64,000 bases of DNA, from NCBI GenBank assembly GCA_030345135.1, contig CP128386.1:837129-901128 (forward strand), written 5' to 3'. This DNA comes from Chitinophagaceae bacterium DXS (GTDB lineage Bacteria; Bacteroidota; Bacteroidia; Chitinophagales; Chitinophagaceae). The translations under genes were made by a program, and so were the position numbers. The notes beneath the pieces are model-generated. The model saw only the letters and a list, made by a program, of their open reading frames with translations. It did no database searches and was not told the DNA's origin. Shown here one piece after another: positions 9,905 through 19,184 of the stretch. How positions within the stretch are numbered: position 1 is the stretch's first letter; the number at the start of each line of letters is the position of its first letter.

Positions 9905-11320
9905 ATGATGAAGCGCTTATTAGTTGCATGCTGTTTGCTGGCTGCCTTGAGCTCAGTCTCAATGACAGCCTGTAAAAAGACCAGTGATAACCCAACGCCA
10001 CCGACGCCAGGCCCGGGAACCGATACAACCGAAACGCCGGTGACAGGGCGGAACGTGCTTGCATGGGTTGATTCCCGGTCCAATGTGTTCGGGACGTACG
10101 GAAGATTAAATGACACGGCACAAATAAAAACAGTACTCGACACGCTCAAAATGGTTGGTGTAACCGGCCTGGTAATTGACGTAAAGGGAAGCAGTGGCTA
10201 TACCATGTATCCCAGTGCTTACGCCAAACAGGTTACAAGTCTTGATGGTAAATCGCTGCCCGCGGGTGTTGATTATGTTGGTTTCATGATTAAGGAGGCG
10301 AAGAAACGTTCATTTAAGATCTATACATCTATTGTAACATTTGTGGAGGGCGAAGGTGGTACGAACCGGGGAACAGTGTTTGATGATCCGTCTTTTAAAA
10401 GTAAGTATGAATCCATTGTATGCGATGTAAATGGCAACCGTGTGCCTATTACAACAACCGGGCGCAATGCATTTGTAAATCCTGCAATGCCTGAAATGCA
10501 GGAAAGAGCATTGAACATTATCAAGGAAATTGTTCAGAAATATGATATAGATGGCTTTATACTGGATTATGCGCGCTATAGCGATATTGATGCTGATTTT
10601 TCTGATTTCAGCAAAAACAAGTTTATCGACTTTTTGAAAGAAAAGTACAGCGATAATGATGCTTCGGCGATGAAATTCCCAACTGACATCGTTGCATCCT
10701 GGAAAAACAGCAGTGGACAAATAGTGCCTGACGGTACCGGTAAGTATTACAAAAAATGGTTATTGTACAGGGCCTCTGTTATTCATGACTTTTTCAAGAA
10801 AGCAAGAGAGGCAGTGAAAAGCGTCAAGTCTTCCGTTTCGTTTGGCGTGTATGTTGGTGCATGGTATTCGTCTTATTACCAGGTAGGTGTTAACTGGGCC
10901 AGCCAGGATTATGATCCTTTTAATGATCAGGCCATCCGTTTCGACTGGGCATACCCCGGCTACAACCAGACAGGTTATGCCGAGCAATTGGATGTTTTGA
11001 TGACCGGAAATTATTTTACACAACTTATGCTGGCCGATAATCCTGCCACTGCATCCCTGACTTATCACTGGTGGAGCGTGGAAGGTTCTTTGAATGGAAT
11101 AAAGTATGTAACAAAGAATAAAGTGCCATTGTACGGAAGTATTGATATGGGAAATGTGGATTGGCCGGGTAAAGCCGATATTTCAAAAACAATTAAATAT
11201 ATTCTGAATAACACTTCGGGTGGTGTGATGCTGTTTGACGTGGTGCATGCTTACGCACCGCAATACAACAGGTTAAAACAACCATTGTGGGATGCTATTA
11301 AAGAAGGTACAAAACAATAA
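9905..11320 (+). CDS. GHL10/DUF4015-like TIM-barrel glycoside-hydrolase-like lipoprotein
   Basis: 471 residues. The lipoprotein signal ends SVSMTAC, followed by a Pro/Thr-rich linker of about 25 residues. The rest is a TIM-barrel resembling 'glycosyl hydrolase-like 10' proteins: GVTGLVIDVKGSSGYTMYPS (strand 2), FKIYTSIVTFVEG, the FVNPAMPEMQERALNIIKEI helix (in part), and the conserved DGFILDYARYSD motif, with Asp near residue 221 where catalytic or substrate-contacting acids sit in this family. Enzymatic activity of the family is poorly established. This may be the surface or periplasmic enzyme that cuts the imported glycan. The next gene starts 8 bp downstream, so the two are probably co-transcribed. 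Confidence 0.7.
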   Translation: MMKRLLVACCLLAALSSVSMTACKKTSDNPTPPTPGPGTDTTETPVTGRNVLAWVDSRSNVFGTYGRLNDTAQIKTVLDTLKMVGVTGLVIDVKGSSGYTMYPSAYAKQVTSLDGKSLPAGVDYVGFMIKEAKKRSFKIYTSIVTFVEGEGGTNRGTVFDDPSFKSKYESIVCDVNGNRVPITTTGRNAFVNPAMPEMQERALNIIKEIVQKYDIDGFILDYARYSDIDADFSDFSKNKFIDFLKEKYSDNDASAMKFPTDIVASWKNSSGQIVPDGTGKYYKKWLLYRASVIHDFFKKAREAVKSVKSSVSFGVYVGAWYSSYYQVGVNWASQDYDPFNDQAIRFDWAYPGYNQTGYAEQLDVLMTGNYFTQLMLADNPATASLTYHWWSVEGSLNGIKYVTKNKVPLYGSIDMGNVDWPGKADISKTIKYILNNTSGGVMLFDVVHAYAPQYNRLKQPLWDAIKEGTKQ

Positions 11321-11328
11321 CAGCAAAC

Positions 11329-12810
11329 ATGAATTGCGTAAAAAATATCATTCTGTTTTTGTTTTTGCTCCAGCAGTCGTTATATCCGCTGCATACGCTT
11401 GCGCAGCGGAATAACGGCTTTGTTCACATTATTGTAAAAGGCAAGGTGAAAGATTCTAACGGACGTCCCTTGACGAATGTTCCGGTAACTGATGGTACTA
11501 ATATTATCTATACAAATGCGGCCGGAGAATACCAACTCCAAACTACGAACGAAGCCACATTTGTGTACCTGACTGTTCCATCCGGTTATGAAATCCCGGT
11601 AAAAGAGAACATGGCTTCTTTCTACAAAGAGATAAAAGCGGTTAATGGATTATTTTCTGCAGATTTTACATTAAAAAAGCTGGAAAAAGATGATACGCGC
11701 CACTTTGCAATTGTTTGGGCCGATCCGCAGATTAACAATGAAGATGATGCTGCGCAATTGATGACCACAGCTGTTAAAGACACAAAAGCTTTTGCAGCGG
11801 AATTGTCTAAGCAAGCGCCGGTTCACGGTCTCGCAGCAGGCGATCTTTCCTGGGATTCACAAGCCATTATTCCTGCCTATAAAAAAGCCATCAAAGAAAC
11901 AGGCGTTCCATTTTTCCAGGTACTAGGCAATCACGATATGGATTACAATGTAAGGAGCGACGAACAGTCTGATCATACTTTCAGGAAAAATATGGGGCCA
12001 GCTTGGTATTCTTTTAATCGCGGGAAAGCGCATTACATCGTACTGGACAACGTTTTTTATTATTCTGACGGATATAATTACATGGGCTATATCACAGAAA
12101 AGCAATTCAGGTGGCTGGAGCAGGATTTGCGTAGCGTCAAGCCCGGTTCGTTGGTGTTTGTCTCCATGCATATTTCAGCTTACACAAATGAAAGACAGCG
12201 TAACAGTGCAAAGGAAGATCATCCGGGCGCTGTTACAGTCAACAGGCGTTTTCTGTATGATTTACTGAAGCCTTACCAGACACATTTACTGACCGGTCAT
12301 ACGCATTATAATGAGAATGTAATTGGCAATGGTGTCTATGAACATATTCAGGCAGCAGTTTGCGGCACATGGTGGACTTCTTCATTGTGTTGTGACGGAA
12401 CTCCAGCTGGTTATGGTGTTTATGAAATAAATGGTGACAGCCTTAGTTGGTACTACAAATCAATAGGGAAGGATAAAAACTACCAATTCAGTATCCATAA
12501 TAAAGGAAGTTATAAAAACCGGCCCAATGATGTCGGTGTAAACATCTGGAACTGGGACAGCTCATGGAAAGTTGTTTGGTATGAAGACGATGTATTAAAG
12601 GGTGAAATGCTGCAGCAAACCGATTATGATGCAGATGTTGTATCATTCCTCAATGGAAAAAATAAGCCTGCACGTTGTTCATGGGCTGCGCCCTTGCTTA
12701 CAGATCATTTATTTTTTGCAGCACCTTCCTTAGTGGCAAAGAAAATCCGGATTGAAGCAACAGATCGTTTTGGAAATGTTTATCGTGAGACGGTTGAGGT
12801 TAATAATTAA
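11329..12810 (+). CDS. Calcineurin-like metallophosphoesterase with N- and C-terminal accessory domains
   Basis: 493 residues with a signal peptide ending LHTLAQ. The N-terminal ~100 residues form a carboxypeptidase-regulatory-like fold (GKVKDSNGRPLTNVPVTDG). The metal-binding motifs of the calcineurin family are intact: WADPQ (D132), GDLSWD (D172), GNHDMD (N201, H202), SMHIS, and TGHTH (H324/H326). A C-terminal domain (from ~residue 380) with many Trp residues matches the MetallophosC type. It should be an exported phosphomonoesterase or diesterase. In a PUL it may remove phosphate from a substituted glycan; this is inference. It is sandwiched tightly (8 bp and 19 bp) between its neighbours. 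Confidence 0.85.
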   Translation: MNCVKNIILFLFLLQQSLYPLHTLAQRNNGFVHIIVKGKVKDSNGRPLTNVPVTDGTNIIYTNAAGEYQLQTTNEATFVYLTVPSGYEIPVKENMASFYKEIKAVNGLFSADFTLKKLEKDDTRHFAIVWADPQINNEDDAAQLMTTAVKDTKAFAAELSKQAPVHGLAAGDLSWDSQAIIPAYKKAIKETGVPFFQVLGNHDMDYNVRSDEQSDHTFRKNMGPAWYSFNRGKAHYIVLDNVFYYSDGYNYMGYITEKQFRWLEQDLRSVKPGSLVFVSMHISAYTNERQRNSAKEDHPGAVTVNRRFLYDLLKPYQTHLLTGHTHYNENVIGNGVYEHIQAAVCGTWWTSSLCCDGTPAGYGVYEINGDSLSWYYKSIGKDKNYQFSIHNKGSYKNRPNDVGVNIWNWDSSWKVVWYEDDVLKGEMLQQTDYDADVVSFLNGKNKPARCSWAAPLLTDHLFFAAPSLVAKKIRIEATDRFGNVYRETVEVNN

Positions 12811-12829
12811 TAAAGAGGTATAAGCAGTA

Positions 12830-14230
12830 ATGAAAATTGTTCAACAAAGGAATAAAAGTCTTGATGCGTTAAGAGGAATGGCAATACTCGCGATGGTGCT
12901 TTCGAGTAGCATTGCGTTCGGTATTCTGCCGGAATGGATGTATCATGCGCAGGAGCCTCCTCCATTTCATGCATTCAATCCGCAGCTTCCCGGAATTACC
13001 TGGGTTGACCTGGTATTTCCTTTTTTTCTTTTCAGCATGGGAGCTGCAATTCCGCTCGCGTTGAATAAGAAGTTAAAAGAAGGTGCGTCGTTTCTGTCAA
13101 TACTTTCTATTGCCGGAAGAAGATATTTGCTACTTGTGTTTTTCGCTCTGTTTACAATGCATATCAGATCCGTAGTGCAGGGTGTAGAGCCTCAGTCTTC
13201 AAAACAACTGTTACCATTACTTGGATTTGTATTGCTGTTTTTTCAATTGTATAAACCTGCCGGCGACAAAAAAGCCACGCTGTTTTCAACCCTGAAAATA
13301 ATTGCATATGCAGGTTCTGTAGCTCTGTTGTTTGTGCTGCCGTATAAAGATGGTCAGCAGTTTTCATTGTATAACAGTGATATCATCATTATTGTACTCG
13401 CCAACATGGCCCTCTTCGGAACAATTGTTTGGTGGCTCACAAGAAATAATCTACTCCTTCGGTTAGGCATTCTTCCGTTCGTGATGGCTATTCTGTTGAC
13501 GTCGAAAGAGGCGGGAAGCTGGAACGAAGGGCTGTTTAACTGGACTTCCGCAGCATGGATGTACAAGTTCTACTATCTTAAATATCTCTTCATCATTGTT
13601 CCAGGCACTATAGCGGGCGAGTGGTTATTACAAGACGGTATTCAAAGCTCCGAAAATACTAAACAGGAGAAAGGCAATGCTTTGGTGGCGCTCGGGTGCT
13701 TTTTGATCATACTCTCAAATGTTATTCTGCTTTTTGCAAGGTACACGGCCTTAAATCTGTTCATAACTGTCACCCTATGTGTTTGTATATATCTTATACT
13801 GTCAAGAAGAGAGCGCGAAAATAAATTGACGGATCGTTTTTTTAAAGCCGGCGCTTACTTGCTGTTGCTCGGCCTTTTCTTTGAAGCATTTGAAGGTGGT
13901 ATTAAGAAAGATCCTTCTACTTTCAGCTACTATTTTGTGACGGGTGGACTGGCGTTTTTGTTACTAATTATTTTAAATGTGTTACAACACGTAAAGGCTG
14001 GTACCGTAATAATCAACTATTTTAGCACGAATGGGAAAAATCCGATGGTTGCTTATGTGGCAGGAAACCTGGTGCTGCTTCCATTGTTAAAATTTTCTGG
14101 CGCAGTTAAAATATATTCGGCAATGCAGCAAAGCCAGTTTTCCGGGTTTCTAAGTGGTGTGCTGTTTACTGCATTGGTGTCAGTAATTACCATATTCTTC
14201 ACGAAGAGAGGTTGGTTCTGGAAAACATGA
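12830..14230 (+). CDS. NagX/DUF5009-type multi-spanning membrane protein (acyltransferase-like)
   Basis: 466 residues with about ten to twelve hydrophobic segments. The N-terminal KSLDALRGMAILAMVLSSS and WVDLVFPFFLFSMGAAIPLAL are typical of the heparan-alpha-glucosaminide N-acetyltransferase/NagX superfamily, in which the protein moves acetyl groups or amino sugars across the inner membrane. A C-terminal GKNPMVAYVAGN motif also fits that superfamily. There is no signal peptide beyond the first membrane segment. In other Bacteroidota, NagX homologues sit with N-acetylglucosamine and sialic acid genes, which agrees with the epimerase at the left edge. Whether it transfers acyl groups or only transports is not shown by the sequence. 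Confidence 0.75.
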   Translation: MKIVQQRNKSLDALRGMAILAMVLSSSIAFGILPEWMYHAQEPPPFHAFNPQLPGITWVDLVFPFFLFSMGAAIPLALNKKLKEGASFLSILSIAGRRYLLLVFFALFTMHIRSVVQGVEPQSSKQLLPLLGFVLLFFQLYKPAGDKKATLFSTLKIIAYAGSVALLFVLPYKDGQQFSLYNSDIIIIVLANMALFGTIVWWLTRNNLLLRLGILPFVMAILLTSKEAGSWNEGLFNWTSAAWMYKFYYLKYLFIIVPGTIAGEWLLQDGIQSSENTKQEKGNALVALGCFLIILSNVILLFARYTALNLFITVTLCVCIYLILSRRERENKLTDRFFKAGAYLLLLGLFFEAFEGGIKKDPSTFSYYFVTGGLAFLLLIILNVLQHVKAGTVIINYFSTNGKNPMVAYVAGNLVLLPLLKFSGAVKIYSAMQQSQFSGFLSGVLFTALVSVITIFFTKRGWFWKT

Positions 14231-14317
14231 TCTACATCTTTTGTGAAATTTCTTTTCAATTCACCCTTAGCAAGCTTTAAAATTTTGAGTATGCAATTGA
14301 AGCGTTCAACTGTGAAG

Positions 14318-14992
14318 ATGATCAAACAAAAAATATTGTTAGCTGGGATAACTATCGCGTCCGCGTTGCCAGCGCGGGCTCAGCAGGTTGACAGCTCGTT
14401 TCACAATTACCTGTATGATAGCCGGCTGGCCTACTTCAATCAGCTACCGGTAGTGGATAATACAATTATTTTCTGGGGAGACAGTATTACCCATTGGGGC
14501 GATTGGGCAGAGTTGCTTGGTTTTAAAAAGGTGCTGAACAGGGGAATTGCAGGCGACAATACTTATGGCTTACGTGGCCGCATTGATGAAGTGTTGCGGC
14601 ACAAACCAAAAAAGTTATTCATTTTGATCGGAACAAACGACCTTAATAAAAAGATCCCCGTTTCATACATCATAGATAATTATAAAAAGATGATCGCTGA
14701 AATAAAACAGCGTTCGTCTTCAACAGCCATCTACGTTCAAAGTGTTTTCCCGATTAATGATAGTCTTATTGGCAGGCAATATTATTCCGCCACCAATGAG
14801 CAGATTTCAGAACTGAACAACGCATTGCAAAAAATGTCAGCGGAACAGAATGTTCCTTATCTGAACATTCATGATGCATTGATGGACGATAAACGTCAAA
14901 TGGCCGCCTCTTACACATACGACGGTCTGCACCTTTCAGGCAAAGGCTACCTCGCCTGGATTGGCTATCTGAAGCGTAATAAATTTTTATAA
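14318..14992 (+). CDS. SGNH/GDSL-family esterase 1 of 4
   Basis: 224 residues with signal peptide MIKQKILLAGITIASALPARAQ. Frame-compatible ATGs at 14243 and 14291 would bury this signal, so 14318 is preferred. SGNH blocks: FWGDSIT (block I, nucleophile Ser56), NRGIAGDNTYG (block II, Gly80 region), LIGTNDLN (block III, Asn107), DGLHLSGKGY (block V, Asp202 and His205). All catalytic residues are present. The family removes acetyl or other acyl groups from sugars and is exported here, probably to the periplasm. It differs from copies 2 and 3 in having GDS rather than GNS around the serine, and GTND rather than GIND. Confidence 0.85.
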   Translation: MIKQKILLAGITIASALPARAQQVDSSFHNYLYDSRLAYFNQLPVVDNTIIFWGDSITHWGDWAELLGFKKVLNRGIAGDNTYGLRGRIDEVLRHKPKKLFILIGTNDLNKKIPVSYIIDNYKKMIAEIKQRSSSTAIYVQSVFPINDSLIGRQYYSATNEQISELNNALQKMSAEQNVPYLNIHDALMDDKRQMAASYTYDGLHLSGKGYLAWIGYLKRNKFL

Positions 14993-15030
14993 ATAATTCA
15001 GTTAGCACCAAATAGAGCTGACTGATCCTT

Positions 15031-15058
15031 TGACTATTCACTATTCACCATTGACTAT
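15031..15058. repeat. Low-complexity TGACTATTCAC-type repeat before the symporter
   Basis: Degenerate alternation of TGACTATTCACTATTCACC and TTGACTAT over 28 bp, ending 14 bp before the symporter start codon. It resembles the other short-word repeats found between genes in this window. Confidence 0.5.
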
Positions 15059-15072
15059 AAGTTTTACCCCTG

Positions 15073-16980
15073 ATGAATCTATCAACAATCGACATTTTAA
15101 TCATCCTCGCTTACCTGGTCATCATCATTGGCCTCGGTTTCTGGATCTCCAAAAAGGCTTCCAAGAACATTCAGTCTTACTTTCTTGGTGACAACAATAT
15201 CAAATGGTATTGGCTCGGGTTCAGCAACAGCAGCGGCATGTTTGATGTAAGCGGCACCGCGTTTTATGTAGCGCTGTTGTTTATTTACGGCTTTAAGGCT
15301 GCATGGCTACCATGGCTTTGGCCCATCTGGAACCAGATCTTTGTGATGGTTTTTCTTGCCATTTGGATCCGGCGAAGCAAGGCTATTACCGGCGCTGACT
15401 GGATCATTAAACGATTCGGCGACGACAAGGGTGGACGGTTAGCGCACATGATTGTTGTGCTGTTCGCTATTATCAGTGTGATTGGTTTTATCGGCTATGT
15501 GTTTGTTGGTATCGGAAAATTTGCTGCAAACATTCTTCCATGGGATCTTTCAAACAATGTTTTCACCAATCAGCAGATGTACGCCTTTATCATTATCGCA
15601 TTAACTACGATGTATACTATTAAAGGCGGTATGTATAGCGTTGTTGCTACCGAAGTGCTTCAATATGGCATATTGGTGGTCAGCTGTATTCTTGTGGTGA
15701 CGTATGCTGTGCGGGACGTGGATTACACTACTTTGCATCAGCACCTGCCAAATGGCTGGGCTTCTTTCTGGCCGGATTGGAAACTGAATATCAATTGGGG
15801 TAGCACTTTTCCCCAGGCTAATCAAAAAATTGAAGAAGACGGATTTATGTGGTTTGGTGCGCTTGTATTGATGATGACGGCAAAAGGAATCTTTTCAAGC
15901 CTTGCAGGTCCTGTGCCAGGCTTCGATATGCAGCGTATCCTCAGCGCCAAGAAACCATCGGAAGCGGCATTGCTAACAGGGTTCACCAATCTTGTGTTGT
16001 ATATCCCGCTGTTTATGATGGTTAGTGCGCTTACTTTAATAGGATTCACTTATTTTATGTCTGATCTTCAATCGCAGGCACGGCCTGATTTTGAGATGGT
16101 GTTAAGTCGTGTTGTGGGAAGTTATTTGCCCGCAGGTATAAGAGGCGTTGTGCTGGCGGGTTTGCTGGCTTCTTTTATGAGCACGTTCTCGGCATTTGTA
16201 AATGCTGCTCCGGCATATCTTGTAAATGACTTTTATAAAAAATATTTCAAACCTTCCGAGTCGCCTAAGCACTATGTGAAATGCAGCTACTTTGTATCCA
16301 TAGGCATTATCCTGATAGGCTGTATTTTCGGACTATTCGCAAATTCTCTAAGTTCTCTGACATTGTGGATCTCGTCAGCATTGTATGGCGGTTACGCGGC
16401 AGCCAACGTGCTTAAATGGATCTGGTGGCGCTTTAATGGCTATGGTTATTTTGCAGGAATGCTGGCCGGGCTTATCGCTGCCACATTTGTTCCAAATCTT
16501 ATGGCATGGTTAAGTGCCAATTATTTTACAGAATATAAGGACTTGTTCGGAAGCGGAATAGGAACGCTGATCTCCTTCTTTATAATCCTTGTGTTGTCAC
16601 TCTCTGCAAGTATTGTCGGTTGTTTGTTAACACCCCATGCAGACAGGCGTACGCTGGAAAATTTTTATGCCAGCACTAAGCCATGGGGATGGTGGAAGCC
16701 TGTATTGCGTTGGGTGAAGAAAATTGATCCCGCATTTGAGCCCAATAAACAGTTTAAATGGGATATGCTGAATGTGCTTGTTGGCATTTGCTGGCAGATG
16801 AGCATGGTGTCTATGCCAATGTTCTTTGTATTTGGCTATGTGCAATATGGGTTTATCGCTATGTCCGTTTGGTTAATCTGTATGATCACTTTAAAATTCA
16901 CCTGGTACAACCGTCTGAAAATTACTGCGCATGAAACAATTGAACTGGCTAACTATAGCCATGCTGACGCTTTGCATTAA
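15073..16980 (+). CDS. SSS-family sodium:solute symporter
   Basis: 635 residues with 13-14 hydrophobic helices. The N-terminus has STIDILIILAYLVIIIGLGF as helix 1 and then the family motif around NSSGMFDVSGTAFYVALLFIYG (in part). The central AKGIFSSLAGPVPGFDMQRILSAK and GLLASFMSTFSAFVNAAPAY (in part) match the conserved Na+-binding helix 8 region of the SSS (TC 2.A.21) family. It should import a monosaccharide or sugar acid with Na+ across the inner membrane. Sialic acid carriers (SiaT) belong to this family, as do carriers for inositol, glucose and galactose, so specificity is open. Its last 50 bp overlap the next gene in another frame, suggesting translational coupling. Confidence 0.9.
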   Translation: MNLSTIDILIILAYLVIIIGLGFWISKKASKNIQSYFLGDNNIKWYWLGFSNSSGMFDVSGTAFYVALLFIYGFKAAWLPWLWPIWNQIFVMVFLAIWIRRSKAITGADWIIKRFGDDKGGRLAHMIVVLFAIISVIGFIGYVFVGIGKFAANILPWDLSNNVFTNQQMYAFIIIALTTMYTIKGGMYSVVATEVLQYGILVVSCILVVTYAVRDVDYTTLHQHLPNGWASFWPDWKLNINWGSTFPQANQKIEEDGFMWFGALVLMMTAKGIFSSLAGPVPGFDMQRILSAKKPSEAALLTGFTNLVLYIPLFMMVSALTLIGFTYFMSDLQSQARPDFEMVLSRVVGSYLPAGIRGVVLAGLLASFMSTFSAFVNAAPAYLVNDFYKKYFKPSESPKHYVKCSYFVSIGIILIGCIFGLFANSLSSLTLWISSALYGGYAAANVLKWIWWRFNGYGYFAGMLAGLIAATFVPNLMAWLSANYFTEYKDLFGSGIGTLISFFIILVLSLSASIVGCLLTPHADRRTLENFYASTKPWGWWKPVLRWVKKIDPAFEPNKQFKWDMLNVLVGICWQMSMVSMPMFFVFGYVQYGFIAMSVWLICMITLKFTWYNRLKITAHETIELANYSHADALH

Positions 16981-17611
16981 GAGTAATGCGCAGGATCCGG
17001 CATCGCCTGATACCAGTTATGCCAATGGTTATTACATGGCAAGGGTTCATTTTTTTGAAAAGCTTCATCCTGCACCTAAACCGATCGTGTTTTTGGGTAA
17101 TAGCATAACTGAAGCCGGAGCATGGAGTGAAGTGTTGCCGGGTAGAAATGTTGTTAACCGGGGAATCAGCGGCGACAATTCTTATGGTGTATTAGCAAGA
17201 CTGGACCAGGTGCTTGCAGCACATCCTTCAAAGATTTTTTTGCTGATTGGCATCAACGATTTGAAGAGAGGTACATCGCCAGTATTCATTGCCGGAAATT
17301 ATGTAAAGATTGTTGAGAAGATTAAAAAGACATCTCCCAAAACAAAACTTTTCTTACAAAGTGTTTTGCCGGTAAATGAAGGTATGTTGCCGTCGATCTA
17401 TTCAAAGATCAATAATGAGATAGTCCGGAATTTAAATGATAGTCTTAGCGCAATCGCTAACCGCTACAAGGTTCCGTTTATCGATCTGCATGAAATTTTT
17501 GAAGACGATAACCATCAGTTAAAAAAGGAGTTTTCGACGGATGGATTGCACCTGAAACCAGACGCTTATATTCTGTGGGCCGAATATCTGACACGCAAAA
17601 AATATTTATAA
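16931..17611 (+). CDS. SGNH/GDSL-family esterase 2 of 4
   Basis: 226 residues. The start ATG lies 50 bp inside the symporter gene, in a different frame. It is preferred because only this start yields a complete signal peptide, MKQLNWLTIAMLTLCIKSNA-Q. SGNH blocks: FLGNSIT (Ser58), NRGISGDNSYG, LIGINDLKRG (Asn109), DGLHLK (Asp204, His207). It is very like the next gene in length and motif wording (GNSIT, GIND, SPKTK.F.QSVLP.NE), indicating a tandem duplication. Probably an exported carbohydrate O-acyl esterase. Confidence 0.85.
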   Translation: MKQLNWLTIAMLTLCIKSNAQDPASPDTSYANGYYMARVHFFEKLHPAPKPIVFLGNSITEAGAWSEVLPGRNVVNRGISGDNSYGVLARLDQVLAAHPSKIFLLIGINDLKRGTSPVFIAGNYVKIVEKIKKTSPKTKLFLQSVLPVNEGMLPSIYSKINNEIVRNLNDSLSAIANRYKVPFIDLHEIFEDDNHQLKKEFSTDGLHLKPDAYILWAEYLTRKKYL

Positions 17612-17633
17612 ATAAGTTCAAACTCAAAGTACA

Positions 17634-18311
17634 ATGAGATCATTGTTGATTTGTTTTTTTCTCCTCACGTCAGTATCTCTGATTGCTCAAAAAGTTCCGG
17701 GCAAAATTGACAGTAGCTATAACAATACGTATTACCAGGGGCGTATGGAGCTCTTTAATAATCTCCCCATAACTAAAAATGCTATTGTGTTTCTTGGGAA
17801 CAGTATAACTGAACGAGGTGCATGGAATGAGTTGTTGCCCGGCAAAAAAATAATGAACCGGGGCATAGGCGGTGATAATACTTTTGGTGTTTTGGCAAGG
17901 CTGGATGGCATTGTAAAAGCACAACCGAAAAAGATCTTTCTGTTGATCGGGATCAATGATCTCAGCAGGGGATTGCCATTGGATGAGATTGCAAATAACT
18001 ATCAGAGAATTCTTGATTATTTTAAAACGTATTCTCCCAAAACAAGGATCTATGTGCAAAGCGTATTGCCGTTGAACGAGGCTGTAGTTACGGCGGATTA
18101 TCTTAAGAATAAAAAGGATAGCATTCTTCAATTGAACATCCGGATCAAAGAGATTGCCGGCAAGTACAATTTGCCGTATCTCAACCTGCATGAAATATTT
18201 GCGGATCAGAATGGTGACTTGAAAAAGGAACTTACTGCTGATGGTATACACCTTAAACCCGCTGCGTATGTTATGTGGGTTAAATATTTGCAAGAGCATA
18301 AATACCTGTAA
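17634..18311 (+). CDS. SGNH/GDSL-family esterase 3 of 4
   Basis: 225 residues with signal peptide MRSLLICFFLLTSVSLIAQ. Catalytic set: FLGNSIT (Ser57), NRGIGGDNTFG, LIGINDLSRG (Asn108), DGIHLK (Asp203, His206). It follows copy 2 by 22 bp and precedes the alpha/beta hydrolase by 2 bp, so it is part of one tight operon. The opposite strand carries a long 233-codon open frame across it, which I regard as a shadow because the + strand product has every expected motif. Confidence 0.85.
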   Translation: MRSLLICFFLLTSVSLIAQKVPGKIDSSYNNTYYQGRMELFNNLPITKNAIVFLGNSITERGAWNELLPGKKIMNRGIGGDNTFGVLARLDGIVKAQPKKIFLLIGINDLSRGLPLDEIANNYQRILDYFKTYSPKTRIYVQSVLPLNEAVVTADYLKNKKDSILQLNIRIKEIAGKYNLPYLNLHEIFADQNGDLKKELTADGIHLKPAAYVMWVKYLQEHKYL

Positions 18312-18313
18312 GT

Positions 18314-19183
18314 ATGAAGAAGATTGCCTATGGCCTGTTGCTGATGCTGTTGCCGGTTTGTGTAAAAGCACAACAGGCAGAAAGAATGGTATACAGTATT
18401 AAGGACGCCGATACACTTTGGATTGATCACTACAAGCCAACTGCTTCAGCCAACGGAATGTCTGTATTGTTTGTTCACGGTGGTGCATTTACTGGCGGAG
18501 ATCCGTCAAACCAAACACCGTTAGCGGAAGGATTGAATAAACTGGGCTACCGGGTTTTTGTAATGAAATACAGATTGTATTTAAAAGGTAAAAGTTTTGG
18601 TTGTGAAACAGCTACTCCCGAAAAATTGAAAGCCATACGCATTGCTATAGAGGATGCTGAAAATGCAACGGCTTATCTCGCAACTCATTTTAAAGATCTT
18701 GACGTTGATACGACAAAGCTCTTCCTTACCGGTAGTAGTGCTGGTGCAGAAACAGTTTTAAACCTTGTATGGAATCCCTTCAAGCCAAAGAAAGATACAT
18801 CTTCACCAAAATTCAAATATGCCGGCGTGCTATCGTTTTCAGGGGCGTTGCTGGATCTGACTCGACTGAAAAATGCGCCCGTAACTCCGCTGTTAATGAT
18901 GCACGGAACCAATGACCAGCTTGTTCCGTTTGGTACAGATGCACACAGATTTTGCAATGCATCAGACAACGGATGGTTAATGATGTTTGGATCTTCTACC
19001 ATTTACCAGGAAATGCGAAAAAAACAGTTGCCGGTTATTTTATACACCTACGAGGGATTGGGACATGAAGTAAGCAATTTTATGTTCAGGAGATTTGCCG
19101 AGATGGATACTTTTATGAAAGCGGCTGTCAATAGAAATGTGGAATCAAAATCTATTGTTATCGCAAAACAAGCTAAAGACTAG
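18314..19183 (+). CDS. Alpha/beta-hydrolase-fold esterase (BD-FAE/carboxylesterase-like)
   Basis: 289 residues with signal peptide ending VCVKAQ. FVHGGAFTGG (residues 54-62) is the oxyanion HGG(A/G) motif of the hormone-sensitive-lipase/BD-FAE type. The triad is complete: nucleophile elbow GSSAG (Ser142), MMHGTNDQLVPF (Asp201) and YEGLGHEV (His251). It should hydrolyse ester bonds of acylated sugars or small aryl/alkyl esters outside the cytoplasm. Placed between SGNH copies 3 and 4, it gives the cluster two unrelated esterase folds, suggesting substrate decorated with more than one acyl group or position. The next gene starts 1 bp after its stop. Confidence 0.85.
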   Translation: MKKIAYGLLLMLLPVCVKAQQAERMVYSIKDADTLWIDHYKPTASANGMSVLFVHGGAFTGGDPSNQTPLAEGLNKLGYRVFVMKYRLYLKGKSFGCETATPEKLKAIRIAIEDAENATAYLATHFKDLDVDTTKLFLTGSSAGAETVLNLVWNPFKPKKDTSSPKFKYAGVLSFSGALLDLTRLKNAPVTPLLMMHGTNDQLVPFGTDAHRFCNASDNGWLMMFGSSTIYQEMRKKQLPVILYTYEGLGHEVSNFMFRRFAEMDTFMKAAVNRNVESKSIVIAKQAKD

Positions 19184-19184
19184 A

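Noticed and set aside
10310-10720. 136-codon minus-strand open frame
   Set aside because: It is antisense to the conserved TIM-barrel core of the GHL10-like gene and shows no family features.
16931-16980. Frameshift joining symporter and esterase into one gene
   Set aside because: The symporter has full length and the esterase has its own signal peptide; an overlap explains both.
17670-18371. 233-codon minus-strand open frame
   Set aside because: It lies opposite SGNH esterase 3, which has a signal peptide and all four catalytic motifs; the minus-strand product has no recognisable motif.
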